Source: Gambelia wislizenii (taxonomy: Eukaryota > Chordata > Lepidosauria > Squamata > Crotaphytidae). Taken from it: a stretch of DNA of 64,000 bases. Position numbers and translations under genes: made by a program. Location: the NCBI GenBank assembly GCA_030847615.1, contig JAUMIR010000001.1, positions 32,115,501 to 32,179,500 of the forward strand, in the 5' to 3' direction. Under the pieces are notes generated by a model, which made no database searches, was not told the origin of the DNA, and saw nothing but the letters and a program-made list of their open reading frames with translations. Of this stretch, positions 11,511-22,890 are shown one piece after another (position 1 is the stretch's first letter; each line of letters starts with the position of its first letter).

Positions 11511-12098
11511 AGTAACTTCTCTTGAGATCCAGGCTAGCTGTTTCCTGTGGGAGGCTAACTGCCTCTTTCTTAGGCAGAGAACATTGATTTTCTCATGAAG
11601 TCTCTGTACTGTTACATCTGGAAAAGTGTTTAGGTGCTATATAAGTAAAACCATTATAATCCAAATGGAAGAGTTTTACCTTTGTTGGATGTAGAAACCT
11701 CAAAGAGTTAATCCCCAGTTCTTTGGCTCCCTCTCATTAAAGGTTCCCTTGTTGTGGCTAAATCTGGTATCTTCAAATCCAGGAAACATATTCAGGGTTG
11801 CTGTGTTAGCCATGCAGCAAAATACAACAAAATCCAGAAAACAATGATACCTTTATTAATCTGAGTATCTCTTGTGGTCAGCCTCTCTTCCTCCCTCCCA
11901 TAAAATGTTATCAGATTTTTCTTTTCTTTTCAGTCTTGTGAATGTCCTTCAGTGTTTGGCTAAAGAAGATCCAGATAAAACAGAATAATATCTGTATCCT
12001 GCCATTCAGGCCCCACACAGTTTACAACAGTCTGTATCCTGCCATTCAGGCCCCACACAGCTTACAACGATCAATTAAATATAAATTCAAAACAAATA

Positions 12099-12329
12099 CA
12101 GTTGTTCCTCCGTATTCATGGATTTGGTATCCACGGATTTACATATTCATGTCTTGAAAATATTCTTTAAAAAAACAACAATCCAAAAAGCAAACCTTGA
12201 TTTTGCCATCTTATATAAGGGACACCATTTTGCTATGCCATTGCATATAATGGGACTTGAGTATTCACGGATTTTGGTATCCACGGGGGGTTCTGGAACC
12301 AAACCCCAGCGAATATGAAGGGACAACTG
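12099..12329. mobile_element. Tigger/MER2-like MITE
   Basis: Termini CAGTTGTTCCTC ... GGGACAACTG are flanked by TA duplications (12097-12098 and 12330-12331). The interior 'ggttctggaaccaaacccc' and 'tataagggacaccattttgc' is shared with other copies here. It has no coding capacity. Confidence 0.9.
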
Positions 12330-12469
12330 TATACCAAAACTGCCAGAACACCTTCAGCAGTTTAATTGTATAATATCACTGAAGGATGGAAGAGAGATCA
12401 AGGCCACCTTAAAGTGCAGCTGTTTTTTTTCAAAAGACCAGTTAAAGATTGGGGACACATGAGTGCTGT

Positions 12470-12613
12470 CACCAAAAAGGCAAGTCACACTCTCTCAGCC
12501 TCAGATAGTGGCAAAGACAAACCCACTCTGAACAAATCTTGTCAAGAAAACCCTGTGATAGGTTCACCTTAGAGTTGCCATAAGTCAGAAAAGACTTGAA
12601 GGCGCACAACAAT
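12470..12613 (+). mobile_element. tRNA-derived SINE with Bov-B-type tail, 3' part
   Basis: 'gcaagtcacactctctcagc' followed by 'ttgccataagtcagaaaaga' and (ACA)-type tail is the common squamate SINE body. The tRNA-like head is missing. Confidence 0.75.
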
Positions 12614-12619
12614 ATCTTG

Positions 12620-13548
12620 TTTCATCAGTGAAAGGTGGTACAACTACTTTGTCAATGGGAGAGAGGGCAGTATGGGGCTGTCTGACTGTTTTCAAGGTAT
12701 GTCCTGGTCCACTCAGTGTAAACATCTGGCTTGCCTCATTTCTTGTTAACGCCCCAATGTCATTCATAGAGTTCAGACCTGTCAGAAATTGTTCCACTGA
12801 TGTTACAGGGGCCACATACTCATATACCCTGTGAGAATATGGCCTCTGGTGATGTAGCTTCCTTCCATTAAAAGCACTTAACCAGATGCATTGAAATGGC
12901 TGTTGGCTCTCAAAGGATCTGCAAAAATGCCATGGCCAATCCTTGCACTGAAAACACACTTTGCAGTTTTCAGCCAGAGCGCTGGCAAGCTTCAGCTTTA
13001 TAGCTGCTTATGGAGATAATGTGGAGCTTGCAGAACTAGGGGAAAGCTGTAAATTCAGCAATTTGATGCTGATGTTAGTTGACACCATTTTAGTGTGCGC
13101 AGAACCCCTGTTTTAAAGACAATTTTAAAAGCCCACTTTTAACTGGGGTGGGGTAACAGGAATGGATGCAATGCGACATGGTGGTGGTGAAATGTCTTCA
13201 TGTTCATAATGGCAAGTGGGTTAAAATATTCTCACACAGGTACAGTCCTAACCATGGGAAAGTAATTTTTGGCATTCACCATTCTGTGGACCAGATGTCC
13301 CCAGAGTTCTCCTGGTGTAAATGCATATTTTTGCATCTAAGATTTAAACGAGTCTGGGTTAATTCTGTCCTTTGCCATTCTGTGAATCTGGTGTGTGCGT
13401 GTATATACATTTGTACAAAAATGTGTAGCTCAGAGAGCAGAACAGTTACATTTTGGGACTAGAACTCATGAATCCCTCAGACAGTCTGGCCAGTGCTGAG
13501 CAAGTGTAATGGGCCCACACTCATTTCTTTAGAAAATTCAGACCCAGG
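12620..13548. other. PIGF intron, no gene seen
   Basis: No splice-bounded coding exon or clearly recognised transposable element. Confidence 0.45.
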
Positions 13549-14155
13549 GGTTGTCTAAATGGTAAAAATAACCCTTGTGGAATTTGTTGGGAATACGACC
13601 TATCTAAATGGGATCCCACATCAATCTACAGTATTTTGGAAGGGCGAGGTGGGGGATCCATAGTGGCAAAAACACCACAGGAAAAGCCTCTGTGGCTTTT
13701 CCTGTAGTTTTTTTTTTTTTTTTAAACAGTGATGGGGATGTGTATTCCTGCTTGTTGGGACAAGTGATTTGATATAAATTATTTTTCCATAGGAGAGGAA
13801 GTGCAAAGCTGATTGGCTGGGCAAGCATGGGGGGAGGGGCTTCCTAACAGGGCAAGTGCCTGCTGCTGCCATGTTGGATTTTCACCTTAGAAAGTGATCG
13901 CTAAGGCAATAAAATGGGGCAGGGTTGTTTGTTTTTTGCTTTCCTGTTAAATCAAAAAATCGCTCTAGCGTACCTTAGACATTGGGTTCAGTGGTGGCAA
14001 ATTGAGATAAGTACAAACGTGAGTAAACCACTTGCGGCCACGCATCTTGCATGCAAAGCTTATTGGGGGCAAAAACACTGTTAAGACAAATTGCTGCTGC
14101 TGCGAAATGCTATTACTGTGAGGCAGTGCGGGGTTTTTTGCCTCGTATAGAAGGG
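13549..14155 (+). mobile_element. Unclassified TIR element, copy 2
   Basis: It begins GGTTGTCTAAATGG and ends GCCTCGTATAGA. It includes an internal foldback 'ggaaaagcctctgtggcttt' (13680-13705) and 'gcaaagctgattggctgggc'. Same family as 8140, 51407 and 62959. Confidence 0.6.
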
Positions 14156-14606
14156 CCCCCAGTGAGCAGAAAAGGGTTAGTTTGCATTTTTCATCTTTCT
14201 TTCTTTTTTAGAAGCGGCACATAGCCAACTCTACAACCACTTACTTTTTGCCCTTGAGAGGAGACGTGTGCCAGGGCATGTGCGTCCAAATTCACAACAA
14301 ACTGAGGATCAACTGCTGGAATTAGAAAGGGCAGGAATCCAGGACCTGGGCTGGCCTGTAGCCTGGCCTGTAAGCAGAAGCTAGCTTTCCTGGTGGGGTG
14401 GGGTGGAGGAATCAGTACAAAAAACAAATAAAAAAAATACATGGGTGGCTTGAAGGGAGACACCTGTTTTGTTCTGTTTTTAAAAGTATGGCAAAAGCTA
14501 CCAGGATCCTGCCCAGCTTCAAAGGGAATTAAGCTGGATGGTGGATATGGGCACATTTCTTTAGTCATTCAGGAAACTGTCTCTGGAAGATAACTGTACT
14601 CACCTT

Positions 14607-14975
14607 TAGGAAACATATTCAGGGGTAGCCGTTTTGGCTGTGCAGCAAAATAAAACAAAATCCGCAAAAGAGTGATACCTTTATTGGCCAACCAAAATGT
14701 GCAAAATACATCATGCAAACTTTAGAAGCGCCATTGGCTTCTTCATCAGGCAAAGGATGATTTAAAATGATACAAGAGAAGAAAAGTGATAATGTTAGAG
14801 TCACAGGTCTACATTTTGTATCAGTTGTCATTTGTGTTGTAGCTCATTTGATTTGGAGGGATCAAAATGCAGGCAGAGGCTACTCCCCTCTTGGCCATGT
14901 GGGGACTGAGACAAAGGGCAGTAAAATTTAAATTCCATTAGCAGCAGTAAAGTAACTTCCTCTTTAGCAGCAAAC
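14607..14975 (-). repeat. Dispersed repeat R1, fullest copy
   Basis: The minus strand carries AATAAAGGTATCACTC, 'aagaagccaatggcgcttct' and a terminal segment with 'caaggagggg...' type text. Counterparts are at 18185 and 45245 on the plus strand. Possibly an LTR or a LINE 3' end; unresolved. Confidence 0.6.
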
Positions 14976-15273
14976 CCAGCAAAGATTCTGCTGGCATGTT
15001 AGAAAACAACTTTGTTTCTCATGGACCAGGGTCCACTCTTTCTAGATTGAGGGAAGTAATAGTGCCACTCTATTCTGCATTGGTCAGACTTCATCTTGAA
15101 TACTGTGTCCAGTTCTGGGCACCACAGTTCAAGAAGGCTGTTGACAAGCTGGAGTGTGTCCAGAGGAGGGTGACCAAAATGGTGAAAGGTCTGGAAGCCA
15201 TGCTCTGTAAGGAGTGGCTTAGGGAGCTGAGTTTGTTTAGTCTAGGAAAGAGAAGGTTAAGAGGTGACATGTA

Positions 15274-16172
15274 GGGAGCCCTGGTGGTGCAGTGGTTAAA
15301 TGCCAATACTGCATGCTACAATGTTATGAATTCGATCCCAGAGGGCTCCAAGGATGACTCAGCCTTCCATCTTTCCATAGGTTGGTAAAATGAGTACCCT
15401 TCTTGTTGGGGGCAATTACTGTATATTGCTGCATACAAGACTACTTTTTAACACTTGAAAATCTCCTCAAAAGTGTGGGGGGGTGGTCTTATACCCCAGT
15501 AATCATACTCCCCTGCTGTGAGAATGATTGAAGTGTAAAATGGCCTGGGCAGTTTTCCAGCAGATCCTTCCTCCTGCTGTGAGAATGACTGCTTTGCCTT
15601 TGAAGAGTTAAATGGCCCCCCATTTAGCTCAGGAGAGTCAAAATAATGTTTCTTTTCAGGACAAGTTAGCCTAAAATTAGAATTTCAGATTTATCATTCT
15701 GCATCAAGTTTTGTCTATGGTGAAATTCTCTTGTCTACCACTGTGGCTCTAAAATCATTAATGTGCTCATCCATTAATGTGCTCATTCAAAAATTTGGGA
15801 TTTGATAGCTTCATATTAACCAACTTACAGTATTAATGCAACCTTACTTTCCAAAGATTGAACACCACAGAGATTTTTCAAAGTATCCCATGCTTTTTTA
15901 ACTGTTCTCAGTTCTTTAATTTCACAAACTATTCCATCATCTATAGCCACTGAGCTGGCTGGCTGGTGGGGGACAGGCTTTCCAGCCAGGTGGCTGGCTG
16001 GGGGGGAGGCAAACTCTATATTTTAACTTAAAAATTGGGGGGGGGTCGTCTTTTGCGCCCAGTCGTCTTATATGCCGGAATATACGGTAGCTTAAAAACT
16101 TGCTAAGGGAGTGCTTTGGCACCGATAAGCTGTATAGAAATATCAGCGCTATTGCTATTGCTTGCTATTGCT
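15274..16172 (+). mobile_element. tRNA-derived SINE inserted in CR1, itself split
   Basis: The head 'gggagccctggtggtgcagt' contains a tRNA A-box-like segment, and 'gaattcgatcccagagggct' is B-box-like. The body is 'ggtaaaatgagtacc'. A flanking 5-bp duplication ATGTA is at 15269-15273 and 16173-16177. A TA-flanked MITE interrupts it at 15419-16087; the 3' part resumes at 16088. Confidence 0.8.
15419..16087. mobile_element. TA-flanked MITE inserted in the SINE
   Basis: The ends CTGTATATTGCTGCATACAA and (reverse) CCGTATATTCCGGCATATAA form imperfect terminal inverted repeats continuing through AGACNACT. TA is duplicated at 15417-15418 and 16088-16089. The uninterrupted SINE reads ...CAATTAGCTTA..., which confirms the boundaries. 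TA duplication suggests a Tc1/mariner-type origin. No coding capacity. Confidence 0.75.
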
Positions 16173-16499
16173 ATGTAGCCATGTTTAAATATTTGAAGGG
16201 ATGTCATACTGAGGATGGAGCAAGCTTGTTTTCTGCTGCTCCTGAGACTAGGACATGGAGCAATGGGTTCAAACTACAGGAAAAGAGATTCTACCTAAAC
16301 ATTAGGAAGAACTTCCTGACAGTAAGAGCTGTTTGGTAGTGGAATACACTGCCTCATAGTGTGGTAGAGTCTCCTTCTTTGGAGGTTTTTAAACAAAGGC
16401 TGGATGGGAATGATTTGATTGTGTGTTCCTGCATGGCAGGGGGTTGGACTGGATGGCCCTTGTGGTCTTTTCCAACTCTGTGATTCTATGATCTACTTT

Positions 16500-17735
16500 T
16501 GGTGAAGTTGCATTGGAGGCTCCATGAAGACATGGAGACTGTTTTGGACTTTACCAAAGTGCTTGATTGAACAAAGACATAGAAGGCTATGTGTGCGTTC
16601 CAGGTTTTTATTGGGAGGAGGGTTTCACCTGCAGTCTGAAATCTGGACCAAGCCCACCTACAAAAACCTGTGGCTTCTTTTACTCCATGTAAGCTGGGCA
16701 AATTGTGAAAATGTGGACAAGCTATGTAAATTAGCTTTTCACTCTGGAGAATTTGAATTGGCTAGATGAGGGTTGGAATCATGGAGCCTTTTAGTTCTTG
16801 TTGAACTGTAACTTCCAGCATTCCTCAGTGTTGGCTATACCAGCTAGCACTGCTGGAAGTTGCAGTTTAGTGGCATCTGGACAACTGCACAATTCCAATC
16901 TGTGGCTTAGATGGTGAATATAAACTTTTAAAATCTGGAATAATTCTAAAAACTGAATCATGCAAGCTTGTGCATAGTTCCATACTCTTAATTTTTTTGG
17001 CTTTGCTAATCTCTGGAGAAATGGGACACTGAAGACCCCAAACCCCAGTGTGAAAATTGCACATTTTACTTAGCTCTTGATTTGATATGTTAGCCTTCCA
17101 CAATTTGATACCCGCTAGGTAAACTGGATTAAATCCTATCATCTCCAGCCATTATTCCAATTTGGGGAGCCATAGGCAAAGGGGAAGTGCCATGATTGCT
17201 CCTAATGTTACCCTTCCCTGGGCAGTGGCAGTAGAGGAAGTAAGCTTTTCATACCCCTTCTCCCATTGAGTCTCTTCATTACATATGTTCCTGGAGTGCT
17301 ATGAAACTCACAGCTCCCACTCTGTAACACAAGTACTTGACCTTAAAACTGGCTGCAATTTCACTTGAACTTTCAAGATGAATAGTACAAGTTTCCTATT
17401 TGCTTCTTGACCTTCTTCCAGGCTCTTTGGGGGGGGGGGAGTGATGGGGGGAGGGGGAGGTGATTAATCTCTTCCTACTTACTCTATCAACACCCCTCAG
17501 AGGTAGGCTAGGCTGTGAAGTAGCAACTGGCTAAAGGTTTCCCCTGTGTCTTATGTCTGAACAAGGAATTGAACTTGGGATTTTCCACCCACTCCACTCA
17601 CTGTGCCACTCTGTAAAAAAAAAAAAAATCAACCTGTAGCACCATAATCAAAATCCCTTCATCTAGACTTAACATGCATTCTGAGAAAAGGTTAAAAGAA
17701 GTTGGCTTTGAATGAAATAGGGAAATCTTGGGGTA
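16500..17735. other. PIGF intron, no gene seen
   Basis: A copy of the 'aactgtaacttccagcattc' inverted repeat is at 16803-16870, a G-rich run at 17429-17460 and an A-run at 17614-17627. No exon is recognised. Confidence 0.45.
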
Positions 17736-17965
17736 CAGTTGGCCCTTTGTATCCACAGATTTGGCATCTACAGATTCTACCATTCACAGCTTGAAAATAT
17801 TAAAAAAAGAAATAAATTCCAAATCAAGCAAACCTTGATTTTGCCATTTTATATAAGGGACACCATTTTACTATGCCATTGTATATAATGGGTCTTGAAC
17901 ATCCATGGATTTTGGTATCCATCAGGGGTTCTGGAACCAAACCCACTGGAACCAAGGGCCCACTG
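17736..17965. mobile_element. Tigger/MER2-like MITE
   Basis: CAGTTGGCCCTTTG ... GGGCCCACTG with TA on both sides (17734-17735, 17966-17967). Interior is the same as 12099. Confidence 0.9.
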
Positions 17966-18184
17966 TACTCAGAGGTGCACTTTATCCTTATTACATCTTA
18001 GTACCTGTCTTGGTTCTTGACTCTAGTTGATTCTAGGCAGTTGATCCCACTAGCCTGAGATCTCCCTAACCTGCTGTTGAGCATGAAGTATGTACAAATA
18101 TCACATAAGAGTGGTTTTGGAGGTGGATAATCTACTGGGATCATCCAGACTGATGATACCATCCCTGATACCAGGAAAGGTTGC

Positions 18185-18490
18185 CTTACTGCTGAAAAAG
18201 GAGTTAAATTTTACTGTCCTTTGTCTCAGCATCACATTTGCCAAAAGTAGGAGTGGCCTCTGACTGCATGAGATCCCTCACCTGAACAACAACACATCTG
18301 AGCCAACATGTAGGCCTGTGACTTCAATACTGTCACTTCCCCTTATTTTTTAAATGTCTTTTGACTGATGTAGAAGCCAGTAGAGCTGCAAAAGCTTACA
18401 TCGTGTGTTTTGCAGTTTGGTTGGCCAATAAAGTTATCGCTTTTTTGTGGATTTTGTTTTGCTACAAATACCCTTGAATGTGTTTCCCAA
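18185..18490 (+). repeat. Dispersed repeat R1 (plus)
   Basis: 'ttggttggccaataaagtta' with 'gatgtagaagccagtagagc' is the plus-strand version of 14607-14975. Confidence 0.6.
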
Positions 18491-18948
18491 GTCCTATTCA
18501 GGTTGTTAGATGATGCTCACCCATCTGCAGTGGTGGCCGGTGGCTTCCAGGTCATTGCAGTTAGTCTAAATTTTAAAGGATCTATCCACATTGCTGACTT
18601 GTTTGGGGGATAGATTAAGGCAACCCATTGACGTGGGAGCTGTCAGGGCCTTTTTTTAAAAAAAAAAACCAGTGTCTTCAAAAGCACTGTACGCTCTAAT
18701 GACAAACTGTTGACTACAAATTTAAAAATACCAAAGCACTGAAGAAATTTCTTCTTGACACATGTTACAAGTTGAATAGGAGCCTTGCTGGGCCCGTTTT
18801 AAAACCTTCCGCAAGTATAAAATACCCCCAGCTCCAGCATTGTGCATCATCGGCAGGTATCACTAGTTCAGGTAAGCTTTTCTGGTTGAGCATTGCTCAG
18901 TGATTCAGGCTTTCTCACATACGTTCATTCATGTAGAAACTGGTGCCC

Positions 18949-19224
18949 TGGTGGCACAGTGGTTGGATGCCGGTGCTGCAGTCACCACGTTGCGGGTTCG
19001 ATTCCAGAGGGCTCCAAGCTTCACTCAGCCTTCCATCCTTTTGTAGGTCGGTAAAATGAGTACCCAGCTTGTGGGGGCAATTAGCTAACACACATTGGAA
19101 ACTGCTTAATGCAGTGTAGATGTGTAAATTGCTATTGCTTAAAACAATTTGTAAGCCGCTCTGATAGCCTTGTGGCTGAAGAGCGGGGTATAACTAACTA
19201 ACTAACTAACTAACTAAATAAATA
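18949..19224 (+). mobile_element. tRNA-derived SINE, near full length, (AACT)n tail
   Basis: 'ctggtggcacagtggttgga' (A-box-like) and 'gttgcgggttcgattccaga' (B-box-like) lie in the head. The body is 'ggtaaaatgagtacccagct', followed by a 3' end 'gagcggggtataact' and an AACT microsatellite (19193-19216). It is a SINE, not a tRNA gene, since the cloverleaf is degraded and the unit continues beyond. Confidence 0.85.
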
Positions 19225-22200
19225 CTGAGTTCCACTATATAAGAGTACAGTTGGATGGGATTGTTTCCTATGTCCAATGCCAATCAGTACTTTTCTTTGT
19301 AATGCCATGGCATTTTCATATAGATGCAATATTTGTATATCATATGGTATGCTCTCATATGGTTGAGTGCATGTCTGTAGATGAGAGAAATAGATTGAGG
19401 AGAGGAAAATGGTACCAAAGAGTGTGCTTCCTTGATGAGCAGTGTAGGCCTCATTTGTGACTGCTGAATTAAGCATAGTGGCCCACCTATAAGATCAGAT
19501 TTCCTGTAAGACATTCTAGTAATATTGTCAGGATCAAGAGAGCTACTTTTAAGTGAACCCTAGGGTTTTGTATGCATGTGTCCAGCAAAGGTTATGTTTG
19601 TTGTTGCTGCTGCTGTTTTTACCAGCACCCATTGCAGAGTGTGTGTAAAGCACTTCCTCCTTCCATTTGTGTTGTAGCTCCTGTTTGAGAAGTATTATTT
19701 CAAAGCCATGTTGGGGATACTTTGTTGAGCAGTTCAATTGTTCCTGACCTAGTCTTGCCAAAATAGTGCAAAACAAAAGAAAACTGTAGCTTGTGTCAAG
19801 GCTTGTGTACTGAACAGGCCGCACCATCTTGTGTGATCTAAAAACATTCTGAAAAAATCCTGTAAGAGAAAGGCCAAACCCTGGGCCTCTTACAACACTG
19901 TTGACATTTATAATAGAAAGGTGTGGGAGGGTGAAAAATGATGACTATTAGGTATGAAAAGGCAAAGAATGCTTATGGAAGGGGCAGTTATTTTTATATG
20001 GGCTAGAAAGCACTGTTCCCATCAAGAATGAGCTATACTTGCTTGAAATTGGGCATAGAAGCATTTGGCAGGAGCCAGTTAAAAATACATGTATAGAAAT
20101 GAAATGGTAAAAAAAAAACAAAAACACAAAACACAAAACCCTGAGATAATTGATTCATAAGGCAGGACTGATAAGGTTCCAAGCCCGCTAAGACCTCCCC
20201 ATCCTCTGTTTTCTACTGTATCATGAAATTGTTTAGGCCAGTGTCCATTTGAAGAACCCTATTTTCCTAACAACCGTTATGAGAATGAATGCTGGCCACA
20301 GGATCCCTACAACCCCCTTTCCTGCCCTATTCCCTTTTCCTGCCCTAACTGGGCATTAGTTGTGGCTGTGGCTATCCAGATTTCCCATTTAACCAGATTT
20401 AGAGGCTCGTTAAGAAGAATCACCTGTGCAGAGAACTAAGGGCCAGCCTTAGCCATTGTCAATACTGGTGACCAACATAGCCTTTCAAGGAGAGAAGCCA
20501 TGCATGAGCCACTAGCTGTTCTGGTGGGTTGCAGTTATAAAATCTGGATGGTTATATTTATACTGCTTCTTGGAGTAGGACAAATGAAATGGCTTTAACC
20601 CAGAACTGAGCAAACTCTGAGGTTTCTGGGGCCAATTGGCCCTTCCGCCCGCAACCTGCCATTGGTCACACCCTTCCCAAAAACAAAATTGGAATTGGCT
20701 GTAAGTTCATTTACATTTTTCTTTTTGTTTACTAAAAAAATGGAGGGAGCCCAGGCATGGGAGGGTTTGTGTTCTGTTCTGAAGGATAATTCTCCTTTTT
20801 TAATGTAAAAATGGAAAGAAAAAAAAAAAGGTCTGTATGCATCCCACATATTATCCACCCCTGCTCTAACCCTAGATACACAGCGAAGATACACAATTTC
20901 ATACAAGTTCCACAACATCATTGCCCAGATTATTTATTATTATTATTATTGTCTAGTGATTGGTCAGTTCCTGAAGAAATTGAGTTTATTTTGAATGGAA
21001 ATCTCCAATGGAAATAAAACCTTGAGCAGGCCACAGAACATAATATACTAGCATTGAGTATACAGTACATTGTTGTATGGGTAAATCACTCAGCATTTTG
21101 CAGGAGATACTGCAGGACCATGTTAACAAATGGGAAACAAGCAAATCTTTGGTTTTCAAAGCAACAGTGATTGAGTGAAGCCATGACCTTTTTGAGGCCA
21201 TGCACAGAATGAAGCAAGGTCAGTAAAGAGTACCTAAGGCACTGCATGAAAAGATGATCACCATCATCTTTGCTACACTCCTAAAGACCTCCAAACAATG
21301 CTATATAGCACTAAATGCACACATTTAGGAATGTGAAGCTTAAGTATGTGAAGACTAAATCATAATAAATTGCAAATAGCTAAGGAAAACTTGGCTCAAC
21401 AGGACACGAGCAGTATGGTGAAAAGATTCACAGTTAGAAGAATAAGCCCACTCTCTTTCCTGCCTCCTCACTTCTCAAGCATTTCATTCTAGAGTAAGTG
21501 GTATTGCAAGCATGGGACAGGAGCGAAAAGCTATAAAATGAGAGACAATCTGGTTTTGTTACTTTCTTCTACATTTCACTTGTTGTCTAGGAGATGAGAA
21601 AAGGAGCCGGGGTGAGGGAGATAATGTAAATTGTGCCTGTTATAAATATTAAGGAAATACAGTGTTTGTCTCCGAATAGCAGAAGGCACAGTGAGAATGC
21701 CCAGAACCCACAGTGCACAAAACAGCAGTGCAGTATAAGCTGTGATACAGGCCTGTTGCTTCCGACCTTTACACAGCTTGTGGCTTTAAGTTAAAAGTTA
21801 GCCTTTTGTAGCCATGCTGTGGCTGGGGTATTATGGGAGCAGTAGGCCAAAAAAGTAGCATTTCCAAGCTCAGGGCCAACATGTTTCACATGTGAGGTTG
21901 ACTGTTTTCTCCTTATATTTAAATGTTGAGAACCTTTTTGGTGCCTATACTGGTGTAAATACCATTATGCAAGCACTTTCAAGATAGTGGTATCCTAATA
22001 AGGGATACACAAGCAACAAAATGGTTGGGCAACAGGAGAATGCGAGACATTGCCACTTGTTTGGCTATTGGTTGCATCATATGCAGTCCAGTGTGATTCC
22101 AGCATAGCAACAGTGGTTTAGATTTATGCATCCACTGAATCTTGGGCCTTAGTCTTTAGATTTTGCCTGAATAGTCATTCATTAGTATCAAGAAAGTTCT

Positions 22201-22569
22201 CCATCCTTGTTCTGAGGCTATTTTGAGAACTACTATTCAAAGTCCTCTGCAGGGACTGGGGTGGCATCCCTCTGCCTTACATTCCTGGGGTGCCAAACAG
22301 CATTTTATGTTACATTAATAGAGATCTATGTGCATAGGATCCAGTATATGCTGGTTTTCTTTGTATAACCTTTAGATAATCTCTGCACATATATACAGAT
22401 AAACACACACTTGTGTGTTAGTAACACGAGCATAGATCAAGTCCAAGCCCACTGGGTTCTACAGGATCCCAGCACATGAATGTCAGGTAGGCAAGATGGT
22501 GCAACTGACAAGAATGCCTACATAGGGTTTTAAATATCACAGAACATGTATGGCTCTCTATTGATGTAC
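19225..22569. other. PIGF intron, 3.3 kb without recognised elements
   Basis: Only a short (ATT)n at about 20933-20950 and A-runs are evident. No splice-bounded exon is found on either strand. Open frames here are short and lack family resemblance. Confidence 0.45.
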
Positions 22570-22890
22570 TTTACAGCAATAGCCATGTTGGTTGGTGGAT
22601 TCTAGGTTGGGAGAGCCTTCTTGATGACTTCCCTGACTCTGGAGCACCCTTCCTACAGAAGTTAGACTGGCATCCTCCTTGTTGTCATTCCACAGGCAGA
22701 CTTAATGTGCTGGATTTTGTATTTGCTGCTTTTTTTAATGGTTCATGTATTTAACAGGCTTAATTTTTTGATATTTTAATAACATTTTTTACTTCTATAT
22801 GTTGTTATTTTTTATGATGTGCTTAACTCTTGTAAGCCACCTTGACTTCCAAACTGGGGAAAAGGTGGGATATCAATAAACACAATAATA
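22570..22890 (+). mobile_element. L2-type LINE 3' end
   Basis: 'tgtaagccaccttgacttcc' then 'gaaaaggtgggatatcaata' and an A/T-rich tail match L2-type termini seen at 61270-61360. Upstream is degraded ORF sequence. Confidence 0.6.

Larger units (their letters stand above)
15035..16494 (+). mobile_element. CR1 LINE 3' fragment, split by a nested SINE
   Basis: CR1 ORF2 C-terminus in 15035-15273 ([40 protein letters not shown]) resumes at 16173-16494 (MFKYLKGCHTEDGASLFSAA, NIRKNFLTVRAVW, stop) and ends with 'tgattctatgatc'. The break is at GACATG|TAGCCATG and is occupied by a SINE flanked by ATGTA copies. Confidence 0.9.

Noticed and set aside
18949..19030. Possible tRNA gene
   Set aside because: A- and B-box-like segments are present but there is no complete cloverleaf, and the unit continues as a SINE.
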